Of a stretch of DNA of 64,000 nucleotides, positions 12,906 to 23,500 are shown piece by piece; the first letter of the stretch is position 1; each line of letters begins with the position of its first letter. The translations under genes and the position numbers were made by a program. The notes beneath the pieces were generated by a model, which ran no database searches, was not told the origin of the DNA, and was given only the letters and a program-made list of their open reading frames with translations. This stretch comes from Yponomeuta sedellus (lineage: Eukaryota > Arthropoda > Insecta > Lepidoptera > Yponomeutidae), in NCBI GenBank assembly GCA_934045075.1, contig OW203726.1:7524860-7588859 (forward strand), given 5' to 3'.

Positions 12906-12939
<34 letters not shown>

Positions 12940-14664
12940 AATATTTATTACAAACTAGCTTTTGCCCGCGACTCTGTCCGCGTGGAGTTTTTTTGCAAAC
13001 CCATTCACTCCCTCAAGGGTTAAATTTAGAAAAACGGCGAAACACGTGTTCAATCAATAGAGATGAAGAGTATTTATTTTAAGTTTCAAGAAAATTAGAC
13101 AACATTCTTTATCCTCCTCCCGTACAAATTTTGGCAATCCTTTTCGCCCCCTTAGGGATTGAATTTCAAAAAAGCCGGTCTTATTCCTTGCCTACATTAT
13201 ATATAGACCCTGTGTGCAAATTTCAGCTTCCTAGGTCCAACGGCTTGGGCTGCATCACGTTGATGAGTGAGTCAGTCAGTCAGGACTTTGAATTTTATAT
13301 ATACATAGATAAACATAAAACTGTTTAAAAATTTTAAAGTGACTAAACTTTTTGTTATGTTTTTTGTAGATTTTATTAATGATTAAAACACAGAATAGGT
13401 ATGTTGTTTTTTATATTAATAAGTGACTTCAAAGTTAGAAACAAATAAACTCAAAATAATCAGATCTAACTTTAGTACTTCGACATTTTTTTTTAATTCA
13501 TTATTTTTATGAACCCTGGTCGCGAAAATTATAAATTGTAACAGTAGGTAGGTGCAGCACTAGGTTACAGACAAGTTAAACCAAGAAGAAGATGAAAAGA
13601 TGACCAAAATGTGTTGGAGAGATTTAAAACAAAATGATCATATAGTTTCAAGGTCAAAACACAAGAGGTTAAAAAAAATCTCGTTTCAGTGTTTGTTATC
13701 AAACTCTTCCGAAATGGCTTCAGCAATTTTTAAATATTTTTGTGTAGATTTGTTACGTCTGCGAATAGGTCACAGGTTAATTACTATGGCAAACAATGTT
13801 TGGTAGGGACAGCTTGTAACAAATAATAAACAATGAATTATAACTTACCACATCTAGCCAAAAACGGTCAAGGTCAGAGTTGCGTTGTTTCTTTTCAAGA
13901 TTTATCAGCCAGCGGCCACCCATCTTGTTGGCGTCATCTTCCCACATGGGCCGGATGCCTTGTTTGAATACTGCATAATCATGACCCTGACGCAATTCAG
14001 AGGGTAACTTGATATGGTGGTACAGCCTGAAAATTTATAATTTACCAGTCATTAGTTACTTCGTTAGTTACCTGAGATTGCTGCACTTAACCTCCCCCAT
14101 AGTTGGGCTATTGTATGAAGCAAACTCTTAGGTACCTATGTAAACACCTCTATACTAGGTTTCCTCATAAAATTTGCAGTCTCCGTTAAGGAGAGGTATT
14201 GCAATAACAACTTCACAAATACACAATATAACTTTTAAAATATTCATTGGTGCATGTCGGCATTCGAACCCACGACATCCCGAACGTGAGGCCGGCGCTG
14301 CCGCTGCGCTAGCATCGCTTCTTACCAAACATGAATTATCTTTGAACACAAATTGCATTGTGTAACAGATCATTAAGTACACACTTGTAAATTACAAGTT
14401 TGGCTACGCTGGAACATGCAAGCACGAAAACTGATCGACATTTTACTATATAACAAACAATTACCTCCAGAAATCTTCCACCGTGTCAAATGTGGTCAGC
14501 TCAATTAGATTCTCTTCCCATGTCTTAGTTCTGTCATTATCATAGAACCAAAGACTCCAGGTGTTCTGTAGGGGATGCTTGATCAGGAACTCTGGCGGGA
14601 TATCTGCATTGTTGTTTGCTTTAACTTCAGTAGTGGCAGAGCCCTTGAAGACACAAGCCATCAT
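5919..14664 (-). CDS. eIF4E: Eukaryotic translation initiation factor 4E (mRNA cap-binding protein)
   Basis: Four minus-strand exons join in frame: 14664-14465, 14026-13849, 7632-7545 and 6076-5919. Together they make about 207 codons, the usual eIF4E length. The protein binds the 7-methylguanosine cap and recruits eIF4G as part of eIF4F. Visible hallmarks are [19 protein letters not shown] (first cap-stacking Trp), FDTVEDFW (eIF4G-binding face), GIRPMWED (second stacking Trp and the Glu that reads the base), [28 protein letters not shown] and the C-terminal SATKNLYTV. The sequence fits canonical class I eIF4E and not 4EHP, which lacks the first stacking Trp. Two in-frame ATGs lie in tandem at 14664 and 14661; I take the first. 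Intron 2 (7633-13848) has grown by insertion of a 4.4-kb LINE and an RTE fragment. Intron 3 (6077-7544) carries a THAP-containing element. Confidence 0.95.
6769..7483. mobile_element. Non-autonomous DNA element with a THAP-domain remnant
   Basis: Inverted ends sharing caatccgctatttgac (about 6771-6786 and the complement at about 7467-7482) bound about 715 bp in eIF4E intron 3. Inside, the plus strand near 7045-7215 reads as a decayed THAP domain. A Cys precedes a stop codon, then come [20 protein letters not shown] and, after a frame change, CEDHFDV, matching the C-terminal C..H half of the C2CH module. THAP domains occur in P-superfamily transposases, so a P-like origin is plausible. No clear target duplication was found. 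A related fragment of its right end lies at 55344-55441. Confidence 0.55.
7862..8345 (-). mobile_element. RTE-type LINE fragment (C-terminal ORF2)
   Basis: The minus strand from about 8300 to 7870 encodes the C-terminus of an RTE-clade reverse-transcriptase polyprotein. It starts with [20 protein letters not shown], passes through [20 protein letters not shown] and [18 protein letters not shown], and ends near [11 protein letters not shown]. The catalytic RT core is missing, so this is a 5'-truncated dead copy in eIF4E intron 2, in the same orientation as the gene. Confidence 0.8.
8696..10120 (+). CDS. LINE ORF1: gag-like RNA-binding protein with CCHC zinc knuckles
   Basis: The frame is open from 8678 to the stop at 10118-10120. 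No ATG occurs in frame before 8921. The start proposed at 8696 is TTG, so either the true start ATG has mutated or translation begins at 8921. The N-terminal third is polar, Pro/Ser/Gln-rich. The middle (about residues 160-300) looks like the RRM-like/PRE_C2HC gag core. The C-terminal part has three closely spaced Cys knuckles ([42 protein letters not shown]). In such elements ORF1p coats the LINE RNA to form the RNP. Confidence 0.8.
   Translation: MDTTFNLKKLLLVTLSFLNVAIHNKINSPKDAKDCTDVGTQASVAVNTTGPKRFVQQAFHPSLFVSKAKTVSQAQMETASTSPSPQIEKEQEEIAQGASTPCPPEWQRIPTTRNNKRKKISDTPSPEIAETSNRYNGLQVDQQIDDVNQIKEKLPSKPPPIMLYGIEDVNKLSKLLETVAGRNDFTYKLVNRNQLRISSVNLEAYKKIISIVRENNLVGHTFNQKDQRCFRLVIKNLHHTTPHSAIQEEFEKTGNRIFGEIINVKYGPDKKPTSTFFVNLYQSPNNKEAKCIKYIYHQSVTIEDPKKRNTIPQCQRCQQYGHSKNYCMRPYRCVKCAESHKTSECPKKDRNTPAKCALCDGSHPANYKGCEVYREILARRTSKQRVTKPKDINNIQRTASDAHTWPALGTKENPWKIPVKENEDTLHQANPEPTTGLSTLEQILIKQNEKFDIVLQQMSTLMNLVTTLLTKLSK
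10123..12792 (+). CDS. LINE ORF2: APE endonuclease and reverse transcriptase
   Basis: The first ATG is at 10153, but the frame is open from 10108 and the conserved endonuclease start AWNINGM is encoded at about 10135-10155, mostly upstream of that ATG. The APE-type endonuclease runs over the first 220 residues ([23 protein letters not shown] near its end). The RT domain follows with [55 protein letters not shown] and the catalytic [11 protein letters not shown]-terminal 'thumb' region follows and there is no RNase H. The frame has no internal stop and all core motifs are present, so the enzyme could be active. It nicks DNA and copies the LINE RNA by target-primed reverse transcription. Confidence 0.9.
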   Translation, partial: LRIAAWNINGMVPNKSELELLIGTYRLDAVLISEAHCTERNSVKIQGCDVYTTYHPDGTGHAGTAIVIRKSIKHHLLPEYKTEQIQATSIAVEDKCGYFSLSAVYCPPKHKIDSETFSHFFLKLGGRFIAGGDWNAKHTHWGSRLITTRGRQLKSSIDCNHLLTISTSEPTHWPSDPKKIPDLLDFYVVKGLSRHYFKPESCLDSCTDHTPVILTVSTYIIEIEKPQTLYNRFTDWNSFRDVLEQKVTLNLKLKSDEDLDMAVKLITNLIQEACWKTTPDMKTKKQFANQPLEIRYKIQEKRRLRRVWHLSRHPVDKAALNKAIVELKDLIKKANEATMEHKLQSLTATKSTNYSLWKFTSDVNRPQNTKPPIRLPGNGWARTNQEKVDIFADHLSKVFAPNDSGDTTFEKFVESNLNQDLQLELPLKPVSPQELQRLVRLLENRKAPGFDGITKEVLKELPRKGIMFITILFNAILRIQYYPSLWKVSQIVMTHKFGKPPHEVTSYRPISLLPTMSKLFEKVLLCRMKPILEKHNIIPAHQFGFREKHGTVEQAHRVYERVRKSIEEKEYCSSAFLDIQQAFDKVWHNGLLYKIKQTLPHSFFLVLKTYLSERLFQVKEDNYTSKFYKIKAGVPQGSVLGPILYTLYTYDLPETRGTTTATFADDTAVLASSQDPTTASEILQQGLCEINGWLEKWRIKASATKSVHVTFTLKRGDCPPVKLGDNTLPHSEHVRYLGLHLDRRLTWKNHIKAKRDELCIKYKKLYWMLGRNSRLSIDNKLLLYKVALKPTWMYGIELWGSASESHINTLQRLQNKILRDIANVPWYITNKEIHEQLGINTVKEEIRITAEKYKSRLMCHPNILAQQLISLDYQRRLKRYSIQDLDCRY
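12955..13320 (+). repeat. Dispersed 'CTAGCTTTTGCCCGCGA' repeat
   Basis: Starts with actagcttttgcccgcgac and ends near gtgagtcagtcagtcaggac. Shorter relatives occur at about 32690-32735 and 33343-33440 (+) and 61190-61400 (-). The family is non-coding, GC-rich at its start, and widely scattered in this window. Its class is not clear from sequence alone. Confidence 0.6.
14150..14345 (-). mobile_element. tRNA-derived SINE in eIF4E intron 1
   Basis: On the minus strand a tRNA-like head is seen, with an A-box-like gctagcgcagcggcagc and the B box GGGTTCGAATGCC, at about 14335-14255. An AT-rich tail runs toward 14150. The cloverleaf is imperfect, so this is a SINE and not a tRNA gene. Confidence 0.6.
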
Positions 14665-16229
14665 AGTTAAAAATCTAACCTAAAATACTTACTGAACAGG
14701 CTTAATTTAACAGCGTTAACACAATGTTATTAATGAATTTTGCTAATTTATGTGATTACAGCAAAGCGGATGCAATTATAACTACAAAAACCGGCGAACA
14801 TGTAAAATATTTAATGGTGAAAGTGGATGAAGCCACATCAGCAGATCGGTGCAAAACAATGAGGGTATTATGAAATGTATTTAATAGTGCCGTATAATTT
14901 AAGAATTACAAATATTATCATAATCTACCTACTTCAACTTCCTCAGTATTATTCCCAGCCATGTCACAAAAATCTCTCGAAAAGAATTTTTTTGAGAAAG
15001 ACAGTTCCTAAAAATTGTTGCCAACTGCAAGAAATTTAATGTTGTTTTTTCCAACTCTACTACTACACGGTCAAACTTTATCTATGTTTTGTTTTTAGAC
15101 ATTCCAGTAAACGGTCGAATTCGCTACTTGCCTCATGCATCAGTGCACAGAACAATTATAATACTCCGCGTTTCGTTCAACCCTGGTTCAACCCACGTCT
15201 TAGAACAATATGAAACTCTCAGAACAATTAGCTATCACAGAACAATTAAACTCATAGAAGAAACGATGGTCACGTGACAGCGTGACAGCGTACAGGCCTA
15301 ATTGTCAAAACGATACCCTAATGTCCTGAGTAAGAGTCCAAATTAAGATGGTATTGTAACTTGCAATAGTGGCAGCACTTTGAATGTTTTCAAATTTAAT
15401 CGGAATATAGCAAGTGTAAAATCTGTGGAGACATTCGTCTGATTATTTAAAAAAATTTAAATAATTAAAATATATTGGTGGAATAAACTTACCCTTGGAT
15501 ATTGTAAAATAAATGCACAATGAGGTGAGGTGAAGTGCGTGGTGGCTGCAGGTCACATAAGAAACGAAGAAAACGGAGATTATAATATGTACTTCCAAAG
15601 GTGAGTACCTAAAACCTATGTTTTCTCGCGTAAAAGGACCGAGGGATGAATTATCACTTTGAGAATAAACTTCGTAAAGACTCATTAACCTAAATTACCG
15701 TAATTGTTGCTTCTAGAACCCTTCTACGCCCTAAAATAATTTTACCACCAATACACCAATCCATTTGTAGGTTGTACTAGTGATGGCAAAAGCATGGTCG
15801 ATGAAAATTCGCCTCGGTAGTAGTATAGCCGATACTTGTTCATCACACGCTCTTAGTACATAATTCATTGTTTCTTCTTGTTCAAGTTTTCCCAAATTGG
15901 TATATGGAAGCAAAAGCATGCAAAAACGCAGAAACAAGAAACAGGACAAAAACGACTGTAAACTGCGCTCAAGGCACTTTAGACCCGAGTTATTTGGACG
16001 AAGAAATTTATTGCGAACACGCCTGAAGGAAGATGTGGTGCCCACCTTGGACCAGTAAAAATGGAAGTAATGGTAAGAAAATTAAACATTTGTTACAGAA
16101 TATATATCGCTACCTTTTCATATACACTTATCGCATGTTTTTACAAATAAGGATGCTCCCAGTTTATTTTTGTATTCGAACATAACTAGAATAACTAAGA
16201 AAGTTTAAAAAAAATTTTTTTTCCTTTAC
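14665..16229. other. Upstream region of eIF4E and intergenic DNA
   Basis: This holds the 5' flank of eIF4E; the transcription start cannot be placed from sequence. A minus-strand open frame at 16045-15731 has no recognisable domain and no conserved motif. I do not call it a gene. Confidence 0.4.
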
Positions 16230-16241
16230 CATACTTATTTA

Positions 16242-16963
16242 TTGCAATATTTTTATTTTTAATGCACTAACCCGTGCTAAGGAACAAATTTAAAAACCTA
16301 TTTAGAGGCTAAAAATTTCACCCATGCCGGGATTCGAACCCGCAACCTCTGGCTATCCGTACCAGCGCTCTACCAATTGAGCCAATGGGCGACTCACGGC
16401 ATCAGTGAAATTTCGAACCTCTTTACAATATTCTCTGTATTACGTACAGGCAGCGACATCTGACTTAAGCAAATTGCATTACTTACAGCCCCGACTACCT
16501 ACTTTGCAGTTAGGTTTAACATCGGAACGATATCACTGTACCCACATGATTGCAATATTTTTATTAGAGGTAGAGCGCTGGTACGGATAGCCAGAGGTTG
16601 CGGGTTCGAATCCCGGCATGGGTGAAATTTTTAGCCTCTAAATAGGTTTTTAAATTTGTTCCTTAGCACGGGTTAGTGCATTAAAAATAAAAATATTGCA
16701 ATCATGTGGGTACAGTGATATCGTTCCGATGTTAAACCTAACTGCAAAGTAGGTAGTCGGGGCTGTAAGTAATGCAATTTGCTTAAGTCAGATGTCGCTG
16801 CCTGTACGTAATACAGAGAATATTGTAAAGAGGTTCGAAATTTCACTGATGCCGTGAGTCGCCCATTGGCTCAATTGGTAGAGCGCTGGTACGGATAGCC
16901 AGAGGTTGCGGGTTCGAATCCCGGCATGGGTGAAATTTTTAGCCTCTAAATAGGTTTTTAAAT
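16242..16963. mobile_element. Composite SINE insertion: three heads in a long palindrome
   Basis: Three pieces of the same tRNA-derived SINE are arranged in sequence. The first is a minus-strand copy (16242-16475), followed by unique segment U' (about 16476-16560). Next is a plus-strand partial head plus tail (16567-16692), then segment U (about 16693-16783, reverse complement of U'). Last is a plus-strand leader plus head (16786-16963). The outer parts form inverted arms of about 300 bp. A perfect 12-bp direct repeat, catacttattta, at 16230-16241 and 16964-16975 shows that everything between came in as one insertion. Confidence 0.85.
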
Positions 16964-16975
16964 CATACTTATTTA

Positions 16976-17866
16976 GTAAAGTCTAATACATCCAAACAGT
17001 GTCCCAGGCACCACAGCATCCGGGTGGTGCCTTCATCCATTTAATTCATTTAACAGTTTATCTTTATTTCAGTATTTATAAATTTGTAATAAGTAAACAG
17101 TGTGATGTGAGAATTGATAATATCAAAAACACAAACCCGAAATTCCCACATCACGGTGTTGCTTATTTAAAGACTTCTACGTGTAAACAATTTGTTTTCC
17201 AACCTCCATCAGCTGTTTTAGCAACATTTCTTTATAGATGGATAAAGAAATGGACGTCAAAGCTGTTAGTTTTACAATTAATAAATTATGTGGTGATCAT
17301 CTTATTGCAAAAAATATCTGACTTTATAAATGCAAATTGTACCTTACTTCAAAGTATGTAATTACTTATCAGGATCAGTCGATAAGTGTAGCTTGTAACC
17401 CAAATAGCTTTTATAAAGAGATCTGAAACGATAGTGTTTAAAAGTGGAATATGTTATTAATTAAGCAGCTCTCTTTTGTAAGTACGCCTTTATTAAAAGT
17501 TTCTTATTGTTTACAGGTCAGTACTGAAGATCGGAAGTCAGCAAAAATATCTGTTATCTGCCAATGCCACGGTCATATTCTTCTTTCATGATAAAATTTA
17601 CTGCAGACTGACGTAGTTGATGATCCTTATAGTCATGCGTTCGAAAATTCCTTCGTTGATGTGGTCATCAACCCCTATAACTATTGTCTAAAATCTGTCA
17701 ATGAAACGTATTTAAATATCAGAATTCATCACAACATGACACATCAATTTACTGCATCCATCGAATTACTGAATTATTACTTGCAATAATAATATAATAT
17801 TGCGATAGTTAAATACGTTTTGCTAGCAACTTTTAGCGACAGATTACGGTCGAAGATGGATTTACC
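16976..17866. other. Intergenic DNA, nothing recognised
   Basis: AT-rich intergenic sequence between the SINE complex and the Tc1/mariner-type element. A plus-strand frame of 120 codons at 16999-17361 has no recognisable domain and ordinary intergenic composition. Confidence 0.4.
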
Positions 17867-17868
17867 TA

Positions 17869-19648
17869 TAGTCTGATTTTTCATTCCGTAGAATTCTGAC
17901 ATTTCAGAATAATAAAAAATAAAATGCTGCGTATTTTTTGTTTTACCTACATAAAGTTAAATCTACGTATTTACTTGCTTAAGTGACTTAATACAAAAAT
18001 AACAAGTATTTCAATATCATGAACAATACATCGAATTAACTTTAATTACTTTATTTTATTCTAGAGCTGACAACACCGCCACCTAATTTAAGGTTTAGTA
18101 AATATTTGTTGTAACAATATTAAACTGTAAAGCGTCAGCCATATTTTACTAATATTCTAACCCGGTGAAAGTATGTGTGACGTCCTTTGGGTTTTAGGTT
18201 CCCCATTGGACACGCGATGGAATCCAGTTTATGAAAGGATTGTCTAAACCGATCAAAGTCGAAGTGTCACTCCCATGACTGACTCGTCATTGGCAAAAAT
18301 AGTCGTCCAAATTAGGACCGATTTGAGTTGCCATTAAGTAAAAAAAAAAAAACCTTTTTAGAAGAATAAAATGTTAGCTGTCACGTCGCGTTCACTTTGA
18401 TTGATTTTCATTCAATTCATTCATTCGACTTCTTTGAATGCTTGAATGCGCTGATGTGTTCTCGGTGTTTGCTGCTGTTTGTTATTTTCTTGTTATATTT
18501 GTTAAATTTCTGTTATTTTACTTATATTTGTTAAGTTTTTTCTTGTTACCTTTCGTGTTGTGATCGTTTATTGATTATTATAAACGTTATGGAGCCACAA
18601 CCTGGCCCTTCCCGGGAAGCAGCCTCATCTGACAGAGCACAAGACTCAGACTTTCTTTCTCCCAGAAAGAAGCGTCCTCGTGGTGCTTTTACGCTCAACG
18701 AAAAGACCATAGTATTAAACATATACAAATACAATATAGAAAATTGGCCAAAGACAAGTGATTTGAGTGCCACGGAATGTACTAAAAAGACCTCAGGGAT
18801 GACTGGCGTGGGTTTGTCAAGTCTCTATAAAATTACCAAAGAATATAAAGACACAAAAGAGTTTCAAAAGCCTAAAAAGAGTGGAACTCAACTATCTTTC
18901 AAACAAAAATTTGACGAATTTACTTTTGCCGCAATTCGTCGGAAGGTTCACGCGTTTTTCTACAGGAACGAGATTCCGACTGTTGAAAGGTAAAGTTTTT
19001 GGTAATTTTTTACCCCTCATTGCTGACATTACCCATTGTTTTAAAACTAAACTTTAACCTGTGTTGCCTGTCACATAGTAAATCAGTAATCATAATCAGA
19101 CATTTATTTCAACGTAAAGAATTTACATTCTGTTTGTTGACAGTCAAGTACAGGGCAAACCTCAATTAGATTAAAAACTTCAAATGCTTATTTCAGATTC
19201 ACCAAGAGATAGTTGGTAATCCAGACATGCCTGTTATACAATCACTAGCCATACAATCAAAGAAGAAGATAAGATGTGCACTCTCAACGGTTTGATTGAC
19301 AGAGTCGCTGACTCTTTCATAATTCATGTCAGCGATGATGATGATGATGAAGATAGTGATATTAGTATTAATGATGATTAAAGATTTTAAGAAAAATATG
19401 TTATCTTTACTTGCGCGATTTTTGCTGGTTGTGACGAAAAGAGACGTAATTATCACTCGTCGTAAATTCACTTTGTGGAGCACCGCACTTTATAAAATGG
19501 AAACTTTCACTAACAAATAAAATGTATAGTCTTAGATATTCAGACTCTTATTGAAATTGAAAAATGTGCCTGGCCTAAAAGATTTGTAATCTCTGATATG
19601 TCAAAAAATGATAACTGTCAGAATTCTACGGAATTAAAAATCAGACTG
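17869..19648 (+). mobile_element. Tc1/mariner-like DNA transposon, internally deleted
   Basis: Inverted ends of about 33 bp (core agtctgattttt.attccg) are at 17869 and, in reverse complement, at 19648. TA dinucleotides lie just outside (17867-17868, 19649-19650), the target expected for the Tc1/mariner (IS630) superfamily. Inside are an N-terminal transposase exon (18589-18990) and an acidic C-terminal remnant (about 19276-19380, FIIHVSDDDDDEDSDIS). The catalytic DDE domain that should lie between them is missing, so this is a deletion derivative. Confidence 0.75.
18589..18993 (+). pseudogene. N-terminal DNA-binding exon of a Tc1/mariner-like transposase
   Basis: The ATG at 18589 opens about 134 codons. 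They carry a basic nuclear-localisation-like stretch (SPRKKRPRG) and a helix-turn-helix type region (ECTKKTSGMTGVGLSSLYKITKEY). The exon ends at a consensus donor (gaaag/gtaaag, 18990/18991) and otherwise reads straight into a stop. The catalytic part is absent downstream, so no active transposase can be made. Similar N-terminal halves are common in moth repeats. Confidence 0.6.
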
Positions 19649-20044
19649 TAATCAATATTGGCAATAGTATTTTCCTTTTCAAATTTCATTGCAAGATAAA
19701 CGTTTAAAGAGTATAAAGTTTTGATAACTTTTTCATTTAACTTATAATAAAAGGTGTTAGCTCGATCTGTATTTTTACTAAATGTGAAGAAGAAACGTAA
19801 CGTCAATATAATACGTCGTTACGGATTCTATTCTGAAGCGTAGGCTTTCAGGAAGAAATCTGAAACGGAGTATTATGTTGACGTTGACGAATATAATTGT
19901 AAATAAACTTTACTATTTTGTATAATAAAAGTGTTGCTTTTTAAATTATTTTGATAAAACATGATTTAAAACTTATATACAATGCAATTTAATTTAATTA
20001 ATTACAATATGATTTAATTCAAGTCTTCATTTTTTCAACTTTTC

Positions 20045-20057
20045 TATCGATATCGAT
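20045..20057 (+). promoter_or_regulatory. DRE-type promoter element TATCGATA
   Basis: TATCGATA at 20045-20052, overlapping a second ATATCGAT, matches the DREF-binding DRE found in many insect housekeeping promoters. Without the LINE at 20333 it would lie about 364 bases upstream of the Sms start codon, so it probably belongs to the ancestral Sms promoter. Confidence 0.45.
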
Positions 20058-20332
20058 GGAGAGTTAGGCCTATCCTTAGTCGGTAGCGTTTGACAGTAGG
20101 GCCTGTACGCACCTTGAAATCGGTGCACTGCTAAACGTAGTGCCATCTCTTCTTTTCTTATGGAAGGTTGGTTAGCGAAAGCAGGACAGCATTACTGCCG
20201 AAGGTTTCTGCGAAGTTACTGCTACCCCTTGCATCAGTGACCTTATTTATGGCAACATAAGCAAATGTCACTGCATTTTTTTTTAATCAAATCGAATAAA
20301 AAAAAATTGAAATCCTGCTGTGAATCTGTGAT

Positions 20333-20538
20333 CAGGAAGGTCGACAGCCCCAAATGGATGTGCTCTCCAATCATCTTCAGTATCGCCCAATGAAAACCTC
20401 CTGGAACTCCTTCTTTCAGCCCTTATCAATATCCTGTCCAAATGCTCAGATTCTATACCGTCCCACGTCGCCGAAAAATTGAACGTTCTTTTAAACTTAA
20501 ATAATGGCCCCATTGAAAATCCTTCAATGGAACTGTAA
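20333..20538 (+). pseudogene. C-terminal remnant of LINE ORF1
   Basis: A frame without ATG runs from the insertion boundary to a stop at 20536-20538, passing NLLELLLSALINILSKCSDS. It overlaps the ORF2 start by 35 bases in another frame, a common gag-pol arrangement. Everything upstream was lost by 5' truncation at insertion. Confidence 0.55.
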
Positions 20539-23500
20539 AAGCCTTCGTTGCAAGAAGTACGAATTAATATCTATAGTCAACGAGTACTCCCCTGTTGTCA
20601 TTGCTATCTCGGAGACATGGTTAGTTCCAGAGACGCGATTTCGGGTCTCTGGCTTCTCGTGCCTTCGAGATGATAGGGACGACGGCTATGCAGGGTGTGC
20701 TTTACTCGTGAAACGAAACCTTCAATTTGGAATAATCCCTCTCCCTCAACATAGTTTACATATGAACTTAATTGCGTGTAGAGTAATGAATGTATCTGTC
20801 CTCTCCGTATATATAGCCCATCCTCATATTTCTCTACTCCCAGAGCTCTTCTCAATTATCTCCAATCTTCCTCAGCCAATCCTCATCCTGGGGGACTTCA
20901 ATGCTCACCATATGGCCTGGGGGTGCTATTCCAGTGACTATTTTGGAGTAGGTCTGCTTGACCTCTGTCATGACCTTAATATCTGCCTTCTAAACGATGG
21001 ATCTCCAACCCGAAGGGTTCCCCCTTCCCAAAATCCTAAGACTGCAGTAGATTTATCTTTGTGCTCTCCGTCTCTCTCCTCCACCCTAACTTGGGAAGTC
21101 CTCCCCAGTACGTATGGTAGTGATCATTTCCCGATATTGATCAAATTCCCTGAAAGGTCTGTTCTCACTGCTTCCCAACCTCCCTTACTAAAATACAGAC
21201 TAAACAAGGCTAACTGGTCGGGGTACACAACAACCTTGGATGAAAATATTGATAGCCTGTCTACCGATTTACATTCGAACATACAAACATCATACTCGAA
21301 ATTTATTGGAGCCCTTAATCAAGCGGCAGATTTTAATTTCCGCCTTAAAAATAGCAAACAACATAAGCCATCCCCGCCCTGGTGGGATGAGGATTGTACT
21401 GATGCGGTGAAAGCCAGGAAACTGGCGGAATTAAAATTCAATGAATCGATGACGATGGCTAATTATGTTAACTATAAACACATCGCAGCGCGTACTAGAA
21501 GGACCTTAAGCAAAAAAAAGAGAAATGGGTGGACTAGATTCTGCGAAGACTTATGCCCAGCTACCCCCTCGGCGGTGGTATGGAGAAACGTCCGAAGGTT
21601 CCGCGGCTCCATGAATATTGACAACCTTTCTTCTAATGATCCCTCCATATGGCTTGACAAGTTTGCGGATAAATTAGCTCCTCCCACAGCCCCCTCCTTT
21701 GATTCTCTCCCTTCCCCTCCTATATACATCCCTTCGTCTGAGGAACTTGAACCTTCGTTCTCAATGACAGAATTACAGTCAGCTCTCGATGGTCTAGTGG
21801 ACACTTCACCAGGAATCGATGGTATCCCCTATTCTTTCCTTGTAAGAGCTAACTCTAAAGCAAAGCTGTATTATCTGGCCCTAGTGAATCGTATTTACGA
21901 CCTCGGTTCCATTCCCGAATCCTGGAAAACCCAAGTGATTCTACCAATACTAAAGCCGGGTAAAAGTCCGATAGACCCTACGGCTCGTAGACCAATCGCG
22001 CTGTCCTCAACTCTGTCTAAAGTACTAGAGCATATGGTTAAAAACCGCCTAGAATGGTATCTAGAGAATAAAAAGATCCTCTCTGAAAGCCAGTTCGGCT
22101 TTAGGAAGGGTATGAGCACGCTTGATAGTCTTAGCATCCTCACAACAGATATCCAAATTGCCTTTAAACGTCAACAATATCTAGTTGCAGTCTTTTTAGA
22201 TATAACATCGGCTTACGACAACGTCCAGCTCCCACAATTGAAACAAAAGTTACTCCACTACAATATTCCAAACAAAATTATTCGATACTTATGTAATTTA
22301 TTAATGGAACGATCAGTTATTGTCAGGCACCCCGGCTCCAAAGCTCCTGCTCGGCGTATATGGAAGGGCCTTCCGCAAGGATCTGTCCTAAGTCCTCTTC
22401 TTTTCAATTTTTATACATGTGATCTGGAAAGAACAGTAAACTGCTTTTGCAACGTCTTACAGTATGCTGACGACTTAACTTTATATTTGGCTGTGAATAA
22501 CATTGCAGAAGCCACATCACGACTGAATTTGGCACTGTCGTATTTAGGTCTATGGCTGTCTAACCATGGATTTTCACTTTCTGTTGCGAAAAGCTGTGCT
22601 GTTGTGTTTACCAGAAGGTATAGGATCCCTAATCTAAATATCCAAATCGAAGGACAATCCATTCCAGTAGAAAAAAAAGTAAAATTCTTAGGGGTCGTCC
22701 TAGATTCGAGGCTGAACGGTCAGGCACATTGCAATTACATCAGCCAAAAATGTGAACAAAACATCAATATCCTGCGCGCTCTTTCGGGTGTATGGTGGGG
22801 TTCCCACCCATACTGCCAAAAACTCCTTTATAATGCTATCATAAGAAGCCACCTCGACTATGGTAGTTTTGTTTTGGAGCCGTGCTCCAAGGCGGCTGCG
22901 GATACAATAAATCGCTCCCAATACAAAGGCCTCCGAACAGTGATTGGGGCGATGAAGTCGACTCCGACAAATGCTCTCCAAGTGGAGTGCTCAGACCCTC
23001 CCCTACACATACGAAGACAATACCTTTGTGACAAATTCTTACTCAAAATTTCCCAAAATTCGAGCCATCCTTTATGGAGTAAGCTTCAGGTACTATCAGA
23101 CTTATCCGTTCCTAATAGCAGCTTGAAAGGTTCCTGCCTTCTAAAAAGTTTCAAAATGATTACCCAAATCCCCTATACAATCCAAAAATTTAACAAATGC
23201 CCCCTCTTTGATACGAGTTACAATGCCCTCCAATTCTCCCCCCCTGTAGTTACTAGTTTTGGCATTGATAAGAATTCCATATTTGCGGAGAGACAATACA
23301 GAAGTATTATGGAAAGAGACTGGAAAGATTGGCTTCCTATATTTACAGATGCTTCCAAACTCTCAGAGGAAGGTGACGTGGGAGCGGCGGTATGGGTTCC
23401 CAGAACTAAGATAGTTCTCAGTTTCAGACTGCCCCCATTATCCTCAGTCTTCACGGGAGAAGCTATTGCAATCCTTGAAGCAATTCACTACGCTGAAAAT

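Larger units (their letters stand above)
8496..12934 (+). mobile_element. Nearly full-length Jockey-type LINE with target-site duplication
   Basis: This is a non-LTR retrotransposon of about 4.4 kb in eIF4E intron 2, antisense to the gene. It has a 5' leader of about 180-200 bp, ORF1 (gag-like, zinc knuckles), ORF2 (endonuclease + reverse transcriptase, no RNase H) and a poly(A) tail of about 27-34 bases ending at 12934. A 12-bp direct repeat, agtttaatattt, lies at 8484-8495 and 12935-12946 and fixes the ends. The open reading frames and clean duplication suggest a recent insertion. The absence of RNase H and the two-ORF layout point to the Jockey clade; a tree would settle it. Confidence 0.88.

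Noticed and set aside
15731..16045. Minus-strand open frame of 104 codons
   Set aside because: No recognisable domain, no repeat of it in the window, and no splice or codon evidence. It could be decayed transposon DNA but I cannot support a call.
16999..17361. Plus-strand open frame of 120 codons
   Set aside because: No domain and no family resemblance; composition matches the surrounding AT-rich spacer.
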